Part shown: piece after piece, positions 15,995 to 16,237 of the stretch | Layout: the number at the start of each line of letters is the position of its first letter | Numbering within the stretch: position 1 is the first letter of the stretch | NCBI GenBank assembly: GCA_007123455.1 | Contig: SKKZ01000250.1 | Span: forward strand, 1 to 16,237 | From: Coriobacteriia bacterium | Lineage (GTDB): Bacteria > Actinomycetota > Coriobacteriia > Anaerosomatales > SLCP01 | Direction: 5' to 3' | DNA length: 16,237 bases | Made by a program: the position numbers and the translations under genes | The notes under the pieces: generated by a model | The model's database searches: none | The model's input: the letters and a program-made list of their open reading frames with translations, nothing else | Told to the model about the DNA's origin: nothing

Positions 15995-16003
15995 TGCTAT
16001 CAT
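15995..16003 (+). promoter_or_regulatory. Candidate extended -10 promoter of tRNA-Leu
   Basis: TGC followed by TATCAT forms an extended -10 element; its start site would fall some 8-10 nt before the tRNA 5' end. No good -35 is visible upstream. Confidence 0.45.
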
Positions 16004-16018
16004 CACTACTCGCGCTAC

Positions 16019-16104
16019 GCGGGTGTGGCGGAACGGCAGACGCGCATGGTTCAGGTCCATGTGGGCTTAGGCCCGTGAAGGTTCAACTCCTTTCACCCGC
16101 ACCA
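16019..16104 (+). tRNA. tRNA-Leu (anticodon CAG)
   Basis: An 86-nt class II tRNA. The acceptor stem GCGGGTG (16019-16025) pairs perfectly with CACCCGC (16094-16100), and ACCA follows, so the CCA end is encoded. The anticodon stem CATGG/CCATG encloses loop TTCAGGT, giving anticodon CAG, which reads the leucine codon CUG. A long variable arm (GGGC-TTA-GCCC type) and T-arm GAAGG-TTCAACT-CCTTT complete the fold. The variable arm is what class II leucine tRNAs have. It lies divergent from the exporter operon and stands alone here. Confidence 0.96.
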
Positions 16105-16115
16105 TCGCCAACACA

Positions 16116-16141
16116 CGAGGCCCCGGTGCTCCGGGGCCTCG
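16116..16141 (+). terminator. Strong GC hairpin after tRNA-Leu, likely terminator
   Basis: CGAGGCCCCGG and CCGGGGCCTCG form a perfect 11-bp stem with a TGCT loop, 11 nt after the tRNA 3' end. No T-run follows, so it is not a canonical intrinsic terminator, but T-poor terminators are common in high-GC actinobacteria. Confidence 0.7.
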
Positions 16142-16237
16142 CTGCGTCCCGCATCCGGTTTAAGAGGTCCCGGTTCCTCTCCGGGGGAGATGAGTTGCCT
16201 TAGCGGGTACAGTACTACCCAGGACGCTCGTTCGAAG
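16142..16237. other. Unassigned right end
   Basis: No gene can be supported in these last 96 bp. A frame opens at ATG 16190 and continues to the window edge (16 codons), but a GGGGGAG directly abuts the ATG, too close for a normal ribosome binding site. Short inverted repeats (AGAGG 16163-16167 with CCTCT 16176-16180; GGGTA 16205-16209 with TACCC 16216-16220) suggest possible RNA structure. Confidence 0.3.

Noticed and set aside
15904..16203. 99-residue plus-strand frame running through the tRNA-Leu gene
   Set aside because: It spans a complete tRNA and its terminator hairpin, has no ribosome binding site, and no recognisable protein content.
1..16237. CRISPR arrays, insertion sequences, prophage or integrase genes
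   Set aside because: No regularly spaced repeats, terminal inverted repeats, transposase or integrase motifs were seen on either strand.

Overview
The window reads as a chromosomal segment of a high-GC member of the Actinomycetota. The main evidence is a kinase/FHA/phosphatase/cell-wall-synthase cluster (fhaA-fhaB-pstP-rodA/pbpA-pknB), which is the classic actinobacterial arrangement. An archaeal-type PEP carboxylase and the absence of any aerobic marker would fit an anaerobic lineage such as Coriobacteriia, but that placement is inference. Nothing here looks like a phage, transposon or CRISPR locus; base composition is even except for an AT-rich regulatory patch near 15,850-15,905.

Layout. 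(1) 1-355, minus: the N-terminal 118 residues of a UbiB/AarF-family atypical kinase, cut by the window edge. (2) 503-3443, plus: a tight three-gene operon of a membrane-anchored DUF3048 (YerB-like) protein, archaeal-type PEP carboxylase and a YaiI/YqxD (DUF188) protein. It meets the next operon head to head, the two stop codons overlapping within 4 bp. (3) 12121-3440, minus: a six-gene signalling and cell-wall operon. In transcription order it holds a Ser/Thr kinase with a polytopic membrane C-terminus, FhaA, FhaB, a PP2C phosphatase (PstP), one polypeptide joining a RodA/FtsW glycosyltransferase to a penicillin-binding transpeptidase, and a PknB-type kinase with four PASTA repeats. (4) 15816-12180, minus: a GbsR/MarR-type regulator, an ABC ATPase and two ABC-2 permeases, all translationally coupled. 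(5) 16019-16104, plus: tRNA-Leu(CAG), followed by a strong GC hairpin. The last ~95 bp hold no gene I can support.

How the parts work together. Region 3 is a self-contained circuit: PASTA repeats sense cell-wall material outside the cell, the PknB kinase phosphorylates targets, FHA proteins read phosphothreonine, PstP reverses it, and the output enzyme is the peptidoglycan polymerase/cross-linking pair. Two departures from the textbook version stand out. The polymerase and transpeptidase are fused in one 911-residue chain. A second kinase, non-RD (HLD instead of HRD) and with a multi-spanning membrane domain, heads the operon where a PknA-like kinase might be expected. Region 4 is probably a self-regulated exporter of unknown substrate.
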